A stretch of DNA of 64,000 nucleotides. Source: a bacterium (GTDB lineage Bacteria > Myxococcota_A > Bradymonadia > UBA7976 > UBA1532). Below the pieces are notes generated by a model. It searched no databases and was not told the DNA's origin. It saw only the letters and a list, made by a program, of their open reading frames with translations. Shown here piece after piece: positions 7,611-27,402 of the stretch. A program made the position numbers and the translations under genes. Each line of letters starts with the position of its first letter. Within the stretch, counting starts at the first letter, position 1. Location of the stretch: contig JAUHXC010000046.1 of the NCBI GenBank assembly GCA_030427205.1, positions 1 through 64,000 on the forward strand, read 5' to 3'.

Positions 7611-10385
7611 ATGCGAATCCCGGTCGATGTCTTCATGATGCTGTCCCCGCGCCGCTCCGCCGGCGTCTTCACCTGCGCCGCGCTCGTCGCCCTGTGCCTC
7701 GGCGGCTGCGACGATACGACGACCGCCGCGGTTGATGGCGACCCGCCCGATCAGGCCCCGGCGGTCGACGTCGGCGTCGATGTGGCCCCGGCCGACGCCG
7801 ACGACCCACCGCCCGATGCCGTGGCCGACGCAGCGAGCGACGGCGGCGTGGGCTGCGTCGCCGAGGGCGAGCCGAGCTTCGAGGCGGTCGGCCTCGGGCG
7901 GTGGGTCGTCGACGTCGACCGGACGACCGGCGCCTGGCAGGTCAAGCGCCCCGACGACGCGGCGGTGGTGCTGCGCTCGGCCGAGACGTGCGTCGACGGC
8001 GTGCGGCGGCCGCTGGGCCGAATCGCCCGCGGCACGCCGGGGCTCGAGTCGGCCTTTGGTGCGTTTCGGGTCACCTTCGAAGGGCCGCGCAGCCAGCTCG
8101 ACTGGCACCCGATCGCCGGCCCGCCGGCGGTGGACATCGCGGGCGGTGCGGTGGTGCTGCGCAGCACCGCCGCCGACGGCACGCCGGTGCGTCTGGTCTT
8201 CGAACCGGATGGCGACGCCTTGCGCGTTCAACTCGACGCCGAGGCCGACGCGGCGGGCTTCGGCTGGCGCTGTGGGCCCGAGAGCGGCTTCTTCGGTCTG
8301 GGCACCCAGGTGACCGGCCTCGACCTGCGCGGCGGGCGCTATCCGCTGTTCACCCAGGAGCAGGGCATCGGCAAGCCGGCGTCGGGCCAGCCGTTCCCGC
8401 TGGCCAACATCCCCGAGGCGGCGTATGCCCCGATGGGCATCTGGCACGCCAGCGATGGCTACTCGGCGGTGATCACCCACGACGCCTACAGCCACATCGA
8501 CCTCTGCGCGGCCGACGCGGGGCGCGTCGAGCTGGAGAGCTTCGGCGCGATGCCCGGCTTCGTGCTGCTGCCGGGCGTCGATCTGCGCGCGCGCATGCAG
8601 GGCCTCGGGCGGTACATCGGTACGCCGCCCGACGTGCCCCCGTGGGTCTTCGGGCCGTGGAATGACGCGGTCGGCGGGCCGGCCCGGCTCGCGGTGGTCG
8701 CCGACGGGCTGCGGGCCGCGTCGATCCCCTCGTCGGCCATCTGGAGCGAGGACTGGATCGGCGGCGAGCAGACGGGCACCGGCTACCGCTTGAGCTACGC
8801 CTGGGAGTGGGATCCGGGCACCTATCCCGACCTCGCCGCCGACATCGAAGGGCTGCACCGACGGGGCTTCGCCTTCCTGGCCTACTTCAACCCGTTCGTG
8901 CCCGAGCCGACCCGCATGTTCGCCGAAGGCACCGCGGGCGGCTGGCTGGTCGAAGACGGGGCCGGCGAGGTGATCACGTTCCGCGACCCCGCGTTTCGGG
9001 ACGCGGCGCTGGTCGACCTGACCGAGCCGGCGGCGCTCGACTGGTTGAAGGACTACCAGCTCACCGCCGCGCGCGACCTGGGCATCGACGGCTGGATGGC
9101 CGACTTCGCCGAGTGGCTGCCCGTCGAGGCGGTGATGCACGACGGGACCGACGGCTGGCGGTTTCACAATCGCTACCCGCTCGCCTGGCAGCAGGCCAAC
9201 GTCGACGCGATGGTCGAGGCGCACGCCGACGCCGCGCCGGGCGATACGTGGACCTTCTTCGTGCGCAGCGGCTGGGCGTCGGTGAACGGCGGCACGGCGG
9301 GCATCGCGCCGGCGCTGTGGGCCGGCGACCAGAACACCGACTGGGGACGCGACGACGGCTTCCCGACCATCCTGCCCATCGGGGTGCACGTCGGCCTCGC
9401 CGGGGTGGCGGTCTATGGCAGCGACATCGCCGGCTACACCAGCGAGACCGTCCCCAATACGACCAAGGAGCTCTTCTTCCGCTGGGCCGCGGTCGGCGCC
9501 TTCCACCCGCTGATGCGGACCCACCACGGCAGCGACGAGTGCAGCAACTGGGCCTTTGATCGCGACGCCGACACCGTGGCGCATTATCGGCGCTACGCGG
9601 TGCTGCATACGTTGCTGTACCCGTACCTGCGGGCGCGCATGGACGAGGCGGTCGAGCGCGGCTGGCCCATCGTGCGCCACCCGTACTTCACGGCGCCCAG
9701 CCAGCCCGGGCTCTGGCGGGACGGGCGCGACCTGTACTTCCTCGGCGACGCCTTGCTGGTGGCGCCGGTGATGGAGCAGGGGGCCGACGCGCGCACGGTG
9801 CATCTGCCCGGCGACGGCTGGTGGCCCTTGTTCGGCGATACACCCCTGGCCGCCGGTCAGGCGGGCCCCGGCCGCACGGTGACCCACGACGTCGCGGCGC
9901 CGGTCACCGAGATCCCGGTCTTCGTGCGGCCGGGCACCGTGCTGCCCTTGCTGCCGCGGCCGGTGGACAGCTTCTATGGCGCGACCGCCGAGGGGGTCAG
10001 CGATCTCGACGAGCTGGCCGGCGGTCGGCGCCTGGCGCTGTATCCGGCGGCGGATGGCACGCTGGGCCCGGCGACGGTCGAGGGCACGGCGGTCTCGGGT
10101 GAGGGATGGCGCGCGCGCCCCGAATGGGCCGGTGCGACGCTCGACGGCGCGCCGCTGATGCCGTGCGCCGAGGCCGGGGATGCATCGTGTATCGCGGCCG
10201 ATGGCGTGCGGCTGGTGGCCGTGGGCGAGGGGGATCTGCAGATCGGCGATGCCCGGCTCAGCCTCTCGGGCGGCGAGCCCCGCGACTGGTGGATCGCCTA
10301 CGCCGCCGACGCCTGGGGCGAGTGGGCCGCGCCGACGATCGTCGGCGACCTCGACCCGGACATCCCGCCGCCGTGCGAGCAGTGA
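7611..10385 (+). CDS. GH31 family glycoside hydrolase lipoprotein, sulfoquinovosidase-like
   Basis: A 924-residue protein. The signal peptide ends in the lipobox LCLGGC followed by DD and an Asp/Ala/Pro linker of about 60 residues. The rest is a GH31 alpha-glycosidase: an N-terminal beta domain; a barrel with AIWSEDWIGGEQTG, the nucleophile motif GWMADFAEWLP, and LWAGDQNTDWGRDDGF with the acid/base Asp; then VYGSDIAGYTS and FHPLMRTHHG; and C-terminal beta domains. The nucleophile and WAGDQ regions resemble sulfoquinovosidase YihQ more than ordinary alpha-glucosidases. In the sulfonate-binding loop the Arg of 'RLMW' is kept (YRLSYAWEWD) but the Trp three residues later is Tyr, so the substrate is uncertain. 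An alternative start lies 24 nt downstream (MMLSPRRS). Confidence 0.85.
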   Translation: MRIPVDVFMMLSPRRSAGVFTCAALVALCLGGCDDTTTAAVDGDPPDQAPAVDVGVDVAPADADDPPPDAVADAASDGGVGCVAEGEPSFEAVGLGRWVVDVDRTTGAWQVKRPDDAAVVLRSAETCVDGVRRPLGRIARGTPGLESAFGAFRVTFEGPRSQLDWHPIAGPPAVDIAGGAVVLRSTAADGTPVRLVFEPDGDALRVQLDAEADAAGFGWRCGPESGFFGLGTQVTGLDLRGGRYPLFTQEQGIGKPASGQPFPLANIPEAAYAPMGIWHASDGYSAVITHDAYSHIDLCAADAGRVELESFGAMPGFVLLPGVDLRARMQGLGRYIGTPPDVPPWVFGPWNDAVGGPARLAVVADGLRAASIPSSAIWSEDWIGGEQTGTGYRLSYAWEWDPGTYPDLAADIEGLHRRGFAFLAYFNPFVPEPTRMFAEGTAGGWLVEDGAGEVITFRDPAFRDAALVDLTEPAALDWLKDYQLTAARDLGIDGWMADFAEWLPVEAVMHDGTDGWRFHNRYPLAWQQANVDAMVEAHADAAPGDTWTFFVRSGWASVNGGTAGIAPALWAGDQNTDWGRDDGFPTILPIGVHVGLAGVAVYGSDIAGYTSETVPNTTKELFFRWAAVGAFHPLMRTHHGSDECSNWAFDRDADTVAHYRRYAVLHTLLYPYLRARMDEAVERGWPIVRHPYFTAPSQPGLWRDGRDLYFLGDALLVAPVMEQGADARTVHLPGDGWWPLFGDTPLAAGQAGPGRTVTHDVAAPVTEIPVFVRPGTVLPLLPRPVDSFYGATAEGVSDLDELAGGRRLALYPAADGTLGPATVEGTAVSGEGWRARPEWAGATLDGAPLMPCAEAGDASCIAADGVRLVAVGEGDLQIGDARLSLSGGEPRDWWIAYAADAWGEWAAPTIVGDLDPDIPPPCEQ

Positions 10386-10394
10386 CGCCGTCGG

Positions 10395-12701
10395 TCAATC
10401 GCGGCGCCGGACGCCCTGACGGAAGCGGATCAAGCCGACCGAGGCCATCGCCGGCACCAGCAGCAGATCGACGAGCAGCGCCAGGATCAGACACGCCGGC
10501 AGCAGCGTGCCCAGCATGCGGGTGCTGAAGTAGCTGCTCGTCGCGAAGGGCAGAAAACCCGCCGTCAGGATCACCGTCGTCATGGCGATGGCCCGCCCGG
10601 CGAAGTCGAACGTGCGGTCGATGGCCAGGCGGCGGTCGGTGCCGCGCTCGACCTCGCTGCGCAGGCGCACCAGGAAGTGCACCGTATCGTCGACGCCGAT
10701 GCCCACCGCGATGAGCAGGACCACGAAGATGTCGCTGTCGATGGTGTCGCGCGTGCCGGCCCACGCCACGAGCATCAGCAGCGGGAAGAGGTTGGGGATC
10801 ATCGACCACAGCCCTGCCGCGACGCTGCGCAGGGCGATGATCATCATGATGGCGATGGTGCCCGTCGAGACCGCGAAGCCCAGCCTCTGGCCGTTGATGA
10901 TCGAGTCGAGCCAGTCGCCGAGCAGGTAGCTCATGCCCGTCGGCTCGACGGCGATCTCGGCGCCGAGGTGCTCGCCGGCGAGGGCCATCGCCGCGTCGCC
11001 CACCGACTCGCTCTCGCGGAAGCCGTTGCCGCCGACGCGCAGCCGCACCCGCATCAGCTTGCGGTCGAAGTCGATGACCTGCTCGAGCACCTCGCGGCCA
11101 TCGGCCATCTCGAACAGCAGCATGTACTGCGCGAGCTGCTCGCGGGTGGTCGGCTGGGGGCCGAAGCCCTCCCGCCCGCGGGTCATGGCCCGGTGCACCG
11201 TGACCATCACGTCGAGCCATGACTGCGCGTCGTCGACCAGCGGATGCTCTTCGAGCGCGGCCTGCCAGCGTACGAGCCGCTCGAAGCGCGCCGGATCGTA
11301 CAGGCCGTCGGTCTCGGGCGCCTCGACGTAGATGTCGACCATGTTGGTGCCGGCGAAGCTGGCCTCGAACCAGTCCACCGACCGCTTGAGCTCGCTCTCC
11401 TCGCCCATGCGATCGACGATGTCGGTCTCGATGGTCATGCCGCTGCCCACGTACAGCCCGCCTGCGGTGAGCAGGCCGAAGAAGGCGATGACCCGCCACG
11501 GCCGACGGGTGGCGACGCCCTGCAGACCGCCCAGGGCCCGGTCGAGCGTGCGTTGAACCCGGCTGGTCGCGCCGCTGCGCAGCGGCGCGGGGGTCGGGGT
11601 CAGGCTGAAGAGCACCGGCACGACGGTCATCGCGATCAGCAGCGCGACGGCCACCCCGAAGCCGAGCACGACGCCGGTCAGGCGGAAGACCGGCGTGGGC
11701 ACGAACGACAGGCCGACGAAGCCGACGAAGGTGGTCAGCGAGGTGAAGAAGCACGCCCGCCCGACATCCTCGGCGGCGTCGAGGATCGCTTCGTCCTTCG
11801 ACTTGCCGTGCCCCAGCTCGACCAGATAGGCGCTGGCGAGGTGCACGACGTCGCTGAACGCCACGATGAGGATCACCGCCGGCACCAGCGCCATCATGAT
11901 GCTCACCTGGCGGTCGAGCTGCACCGCCAGCCCCGCCGTCCAGATCACCGCGACGATCGAGACCCCGCCCGATAGGACCGCCGGCCACAGCCGGTGGAAG
12001 AGCAGCCAGACCGACAGCAGCAGCAGGATCGCGGTGAAGGGCAGCACCCGCATCAGCACCACTTCGGTCTGCACCACCAGCGCCGATACGGCGGCGATCT
12101 GGCCGACGACGTATTGCCGGTCGCGGGGGATGCCCTCTTCGGCGAAGACCGCGCGGACCCGATCGAGCAGGCGCGGGCCTTCTTCGGCGCGGCGATCGGG
12201 ATCGGAGACCAGCTCGATGACGACCGCCGTGCCCGGCCCTTGCCGGGCCAGCAGGTTGCCGCCGACGAAGGGATCCTGCCTCAACTCGTCGAGCAGCGCC
12301 GCCCGAGCGGGCCCGTCGAGCGCGTCGATGTCGTCGGCGTAGGGCTCGGCGCGCAGCTGACCGCCGCGGAACTCGATGCGCCGGGCGTCGAGCGCGGTGA
12401 GCACCCGGGCGACCTCGGGCCACTCGGAGATGCGGGCGGTGATGCGATCGAGGCGGTCCCGGGACGGCGGAGACAGCAGGTCGGGGGCCTCGAAGCCGAT
12501 GATGATCGTCTCGTCGCCGCCGAAGCGGTCGGCCCGTTCGAGGAAGCGCTGCCAGGCGGGGCTCTCGCCGAGAAAAAGCCGGCCGATGGTCGAGCCGAGC
12601 ACCCCGCGGCTCGCCGAGAGCCCGGCGAGCACGGTGACGAGGCCGACGACGATCAGCACGGCCATGCGGTGCCGCAGCACGAATCGGAACCATGTGCGCA
12701 T
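10395..12701 (-). CDS. RND/MMPL-type exporter, inner membrane
   Basis: A 768-residue protein with the two-fold RND layout. TM1 (residues 12-30) is followed by a large periplasmic loop. A block of five or six helices runs from about 225 to 390, with IVAFSDVVHLASAYLVEL. TM7 is near 430, then a second loop and a second helix block with the functional motif AVGIGVDDTVHFLVRL. It falls in the MMPL/HpnN/sterol-or-lipid-carrier-like group rather than tripartite drug pumps (no adaptor or outer-membrane channel is nearby, and the protein is shorter than the 1000+ residues of AcrB types). The ATG at 12701 is chosen over a TTG 18 nt upstream. It converges on the GH31 gene with 9 bp between stops. The cargo is unknown; lipids or hydrophobic metabolites are an inference. 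Confidence 0.85.
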   Translation of the reverse strand: MRTWFRFVLRHRMAVLIVVGLVTVLAGLSASRGVLGSTIGRLFLGESPAWQRFLERADRFGGDETIIIGFEAPDLLSPPSRDRLDRITARISEWPEVARVLTALDARRIEFRGGQLRAEPYADDIDALDGPARAALLDELRQDPFVGGNLLARQGPGTAVVIELVSDPDRRAEEGPRLLDRVRAVFAEEGIPRDRQYVVGQIAAVSALVVQTEVVLMRVLPFTAILLLLSVWLLFHRLWPAVLSGGVSIVAVIWTAGLAVQLDRQVSIMMALVPAVILIVAFSDVVHLASAYLVELGHGKSKDEAILDAAEDVGRACFFTSLTTFVGFVGLSFVPTPVFRLTGVVLGFGVAVALLIAMTVVPVLFSLTPTPAPLRSGATSRVQRTLDRALGGLQGVATRRPWRVIAFFGLLTAGGLYVGSGMTIETDIVDRMGEESELKRSVDWFEASFAGTNMVDIYVEAPETDGLYDPARFERLVRWQAALEEHPLVDDAQSWLDVMVTVHRAMTRGREGFGPQPTTREQLAQYMLLFEMADGREVLEQVIDFDRKLMRVRLRVGGNGFRESESVGDAAMALAGEHLGAEIAVEPTGMSYLLGDWLDSIINGQRLGFAVSTGTIAIMMIIALRSVAAGLWSMIPNLFPLLMLVAWAGTRDTIDSDIFVVLLIAVGIGVDDTVHFLVRLRSEVERGTDRRLAIDRTFDFAGRAIAMTTVILTAGFLPFATSSYFSTRMLGTLLPACLILALLVDLLLVPAMASVGLIRFRQGVRRRD

Positions 12702-12857
12702 GCCGGCACCGTACCGCAATCGGGCCCGACGCGCGCCTCTGTTGCCGCGCTCGGGCGCGTATCACCGGACGGTCGGGCCCGGATCTGACCGGTTCCTGAT
12801 CGATCTCGGCGCCGTGTCGACGCCGTGCCGACGGATTCTCCAAATTTTCGCTTGAAC

Positions 12858-12875
12858 GTACGTTTCGATACGTAC
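12858..12875. promoter_or_regulatory. inverted repeat in the divergent promoter region
   Basis: GTACG (12858-12862) and CGTAC (12871-12875) form perfect inverted 5-bp arms separated by 8 bp. They lie in the AT-richer part of the 246-bp gap between the leftward exporter and the rightward exported protein. A TTGAAC -35-like hexamer at 12852-12857 abuts it. It could be an operator; the evidence is positional only. Confidence 0.3.
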
Positions 12876-12947
12876 AGACTCTCACTGGATGCTGAAGTGC
12901 GCAGACGTCGCACATCAACATACGTCGACACCAGAGGAGGGGAGCCG

Positions 12948-13922
12948 ATGGTCGTCCACACTCACGTAGAGAGTCAGCGCGCCGCCTCGGCCCTGCGTCG
13001 CGGGGCCCTGCGCCTGGTCGCCGTGGCCGCGTGCACGCTCGTCGCCGGCCACGCCGCCGCCGACGTGGTCATGACCAGCGACGGCGTGGTCGAGGTCGAC
13101 GCGCCGCGCACGACGTTCGCCCCGCCCGCCAAGGCGTGGTCCGCCGGCGGACGCGGCGTATCGGACTTCCCCGGCTGGGCCAAGGCGACCGGCTATCGGG
13201 GGAGCAAGGGGGCGCGGGTCGGCAAGCGCACCGTGCGCGGTCATCGCGGCGCGTTCGAGGGCGCCGAGGCGCGCGTCTTCGCCGAGCGGCAGTGCATCGA
13301 GCCCGAGACGATCCCGGTTTGGAAGCGGGTCGCCGACGTGGTGGCCGACGTCGCGGTGGTCATCGACCAGCCGGTCACGATCGGCGACGGCATCTACAGC
13401 GACTACGACATCTACACCCGGCGCAACAAGCGGCACATCGACCGGGTGCCGGCGGTTGATCCCGACCCCCGGGTGGGCCCGGTGCCGGTGGTCGGCGTCG
13501 AGCTGCCCAAAGAGTTCATCAACCGCGAGTGCGCGGCCCTCGACAGCCATATGATCCACTTCGACCCGGTCGGCGAGGGCTCGGTCGAGGGCTGGGTCGA
13601 CTTCGATCGGCCCATCGTCGCGGTCTTGTTCTATGGCAACCGCCTCGACGGTTCGGACGCGGTCTTCGGGCTGCCCGGCGTGGCCTACCAGGGCGACTTC
13701 GTCGACGATCGCGGACGGGCCGGGCGCGACGGCATGCTCGATCCGGTGCCCTGGCGCGGGCTCGAGCTGGGTGTCGTGGCCGGCGCCGAGGGCCTGGAGC
13801 AGGTGGTCCTCGGCCGCGATGCCGATGGGCGCCCCAATCAGCGCATCGCCTTCACCCTGCACGGCGATCCGGCCGGCGATCAGATCCGGGTGTTGACGCG
13901 GGCGCCCTGCGATTGCCGCTGA
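12948..13922 (+). CDS. exported protein of unknown function
   Basis: A 324-residue protein. The ATG is preceded by GAGGAGGGGAG, which fixes the start. After a charged N-region the hydrophobic segment LRLVAVAACTLVAGHAAA gives a Sec signal with likely cleavage before DVV. The mature protein is beta-rich with a few Cys (RQCIEPETIP, NRECAALD, and a terminal PCDCR) and an acidic centre. Segments such as DSHMIHFDPVGEG, GWVDFDRPIVAVLFYGNRLDGSD and GLELGVVAGAEGLEQV look like a single jelly-roll or Ig-like lectin fold. I do not recognise a named family. Its 3' end overlaps the probable start of the next lipoprotein gene, so the two are likely co-transcribed. Confidence 0.75.
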   Translation: MVVHTHVESQRAASALRRGALRLVAVAACTLVAGHAAADVVMTSDGVVEVDAPRTTFAPPAKAWSAGGRGVSDFPGWAKATGYRGSKGARVGKRTVRGHRGAFEGAEARVFAERQCIEPETIPVWKRVADVVADVAVVIDQPVTIGDGIYSDYDIYTRRNKRHIDRVPAVDPDPRVGPVPVVGVELPKEFINRECAALDSHMIHFDPVGEGSVEGWVDFDRPIVAVLFYGNRLDGSDAVFGLPGVAYQGDFVDDRGRAGRDGMLDPVPWRGLELGVVAGAEGLEQVVLGRDADGRPNQRIAFTLHGDPAGDQIRVLTRAPCDCR

Positions 13923-14674
13923 TCCGCCCGACGGCCCGCGGGATCGCGCTCGCGTGCCTCGTGGGCGCGCCGGGCTGCGCGGTCGATGGCATGCCCGGTG
14001 ATGGCATGCCGGATGCCATCGTGATGACTGATGCGAGAGTCATTGATGGTATGCCAGATGAGATTTCTGATGCCATGCCGGATGCCATCTGGGATGCCTC
14101 GGGGGATGCCTCGGGGGATGCCTCGGCCGATGCCCGATCGGACGCGGCGCAACCCATGGACGAGGGCACGCCGGGGGCGTCCGACGACGCTGCAGCGCCC
14201 GACGCCGCGCCGATCGATGCCGCGCTGCCCGACGCCGCGCCGCCCGATGCCGCGCTCGACCCGGGTCGCGAGCACCGCTGCGACGACGGGCTCGACGATG
14301 ACAGCGACGGCGCGGTCGACTGCTTCGACGGCGACTGCCTCGACGACGTGCCCTGCAACATCGTGCCCGAGACGCCCGTGCAGTTCGTGCAGGAGCTCTT
14401 TCTGCAGCGCTGCGGGTGCCATACCGGCGCGGTCGACCTCGGCGGCCTTCAGCTCGTGCGGCCGTTCACCGACACCACCGTCGGCGTGCCCGCCGTCCTG
14501 GATCCCGAGTGGATGCTGATCGAGCCGGGTGACCCGGCGGCCAGCCTGCTCTACGTCAAGCTGCTCGACGACATCCCCGACGGGCTCGGCGAGCGCATGC
14601 CGCCCGAGATGCCCTACCTCGACGCGGATCAGCTGGCGCTCGTGGCGGATTGGATCGCCGGCCTGCGGCCCTGA
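13913..14674 (+). CDS. lipoprotein with Asp-Ala linker and cytochrome-c-like domain carrying CxCH
   Basis: About 253 residues. No ATG precedes the signal-like segment GIALACLVGAPGC, so a TTG at 13913 (overlapping the previous gene by 10 nt) is the most likely start; the start is uncertain. After the probable lipidated Cys comes an Asp-Ala-Met-Pro linker of about 90 residues, then a MopE-like motif DDGLDDDSDGAVDCFDGDC. The C-terminal 110 residues follow the plan of planctomycete-type cytochrome-c domains: FVQELFLQRCGCHTGAVDLGG at the haem site, then a P-G-D-P-x-x-S-L turn, RMPPEMPYL (possible Met ligand) and DWIAGL. The haem motif is C-G-C-H, one residue short of the CxxCH usually needed for haem c attachment. 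Confidence 0.75.
   Translation: MPLIRPTARGIALACLVGAPGCAVDGMPGDGMPDAIVMTDARVIDGMPDEISDAMPDAIWDASGDASGDASADARSDAAQPMDEGTPGASDDAAAPDAAPIDAALPDAAPPDAALDPGREHRCDDGLDDDSDGAVDCFDGDCLDDVPCNIVPETPVQFVQELFLQRCGCHTGAVDLGGLQLVRPFTDTTVGVPAVLDPEWMLIEPGDPAASLLYVKLLDDIPDGLGERMPPEMPYLDADQLALVADWIAGLRP
13988..14140 (+). repeat. Asp-Ala/Asp-Gly-Met-Pro linker-coding repeat
   Basis: A degenerate 12-bp-period repeat built from GATGCC and GATGGC units, encoding DGMPGDGMPDAIVMTD and then DAMPDAIWDASGDASGDAS. The same DNA motif, GATGCCAT, recurs in the Cys-rich lipoprotein gene at 27562-27690. Confidence 0.7.
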
Positions 14675-14927
14675 CCGGCGCGCGCGGCTCGCGGTGTGCT
14701 GACCGGGGCCGAATGCCCCGAACATGCGATGACTCAGCGGTCGCATCTCATTCAGCCACAAGGCTATTCCGTAATCGGTGTAAGTTCGCGTAGCCGTAGC
14801 GGATTGCCCCGCGACGGTTGAACCGTATCCCCGGCCAGACGCGACGAGGCGCGGCACATGCGGCGCTGCCCCGATGTAGGCCTATGTGTTCTCACATCGC
14901 GGCGATCGGCGATCGAACACGAGTGAC

Positions 14928-14957
14928 TTGGAACAAACATTCCTCCGGACGCATAAT
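14928..14957 (+). promoter_or_regulatory. sigma70-like promoter of the giant-protein operon
   Basis: TTGGAA (14928-14933) and CATAAT (14952-14957) are separated by 18 bp. Each hexamer matches four or five of six consensus positions, in DNA that is otherwise very GC-rich. The predicted start near 14964 leaves a leader of about 62 nt before the ATG of giant A. Confidence 0.5.
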
Positions 14958-14962
14958 GCACG

Positions 14963-14979
14963 CTGCGGAAAATCCGCAG
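14963..14979 (+). promoter_or_regulatory. leader hairpin at the predicted 5' end of the operon mRNA
   Basis: CTGCGGA (14963-14969), loop AAA, TCCGCAG (14973-14979): a perfect 7-bp stem at the predicted transcript start. It could protect the 5' end of a very long mRNA or act as a regulator site overlapping the start. No function is shown. Confidence 0.4.
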
Positions 14980-15025
14980 GGCCACCCGTGCGCGGGCGGC
15001 CCGAGGACGACTGGGGGAGTCGCAC

Positions 15026-27385
<12,360 letters not shown>

Positions 27386-27402
27386 GGCGGGGGGAGACGA
27401 CG

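Larger units (their letters stand above)
14675..15025. other. 351-bp leader and promoter region of the giant-protein operon
   Basis: No gene is seen. It contains the sigma70-like promoter at 14928-14957, a 7-bp-stem hairpin at 14963-14979 just after the predicted start of transcription, and the ribosome site GGGGGAG before the ATG at 15026. Confidence 0.5.
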
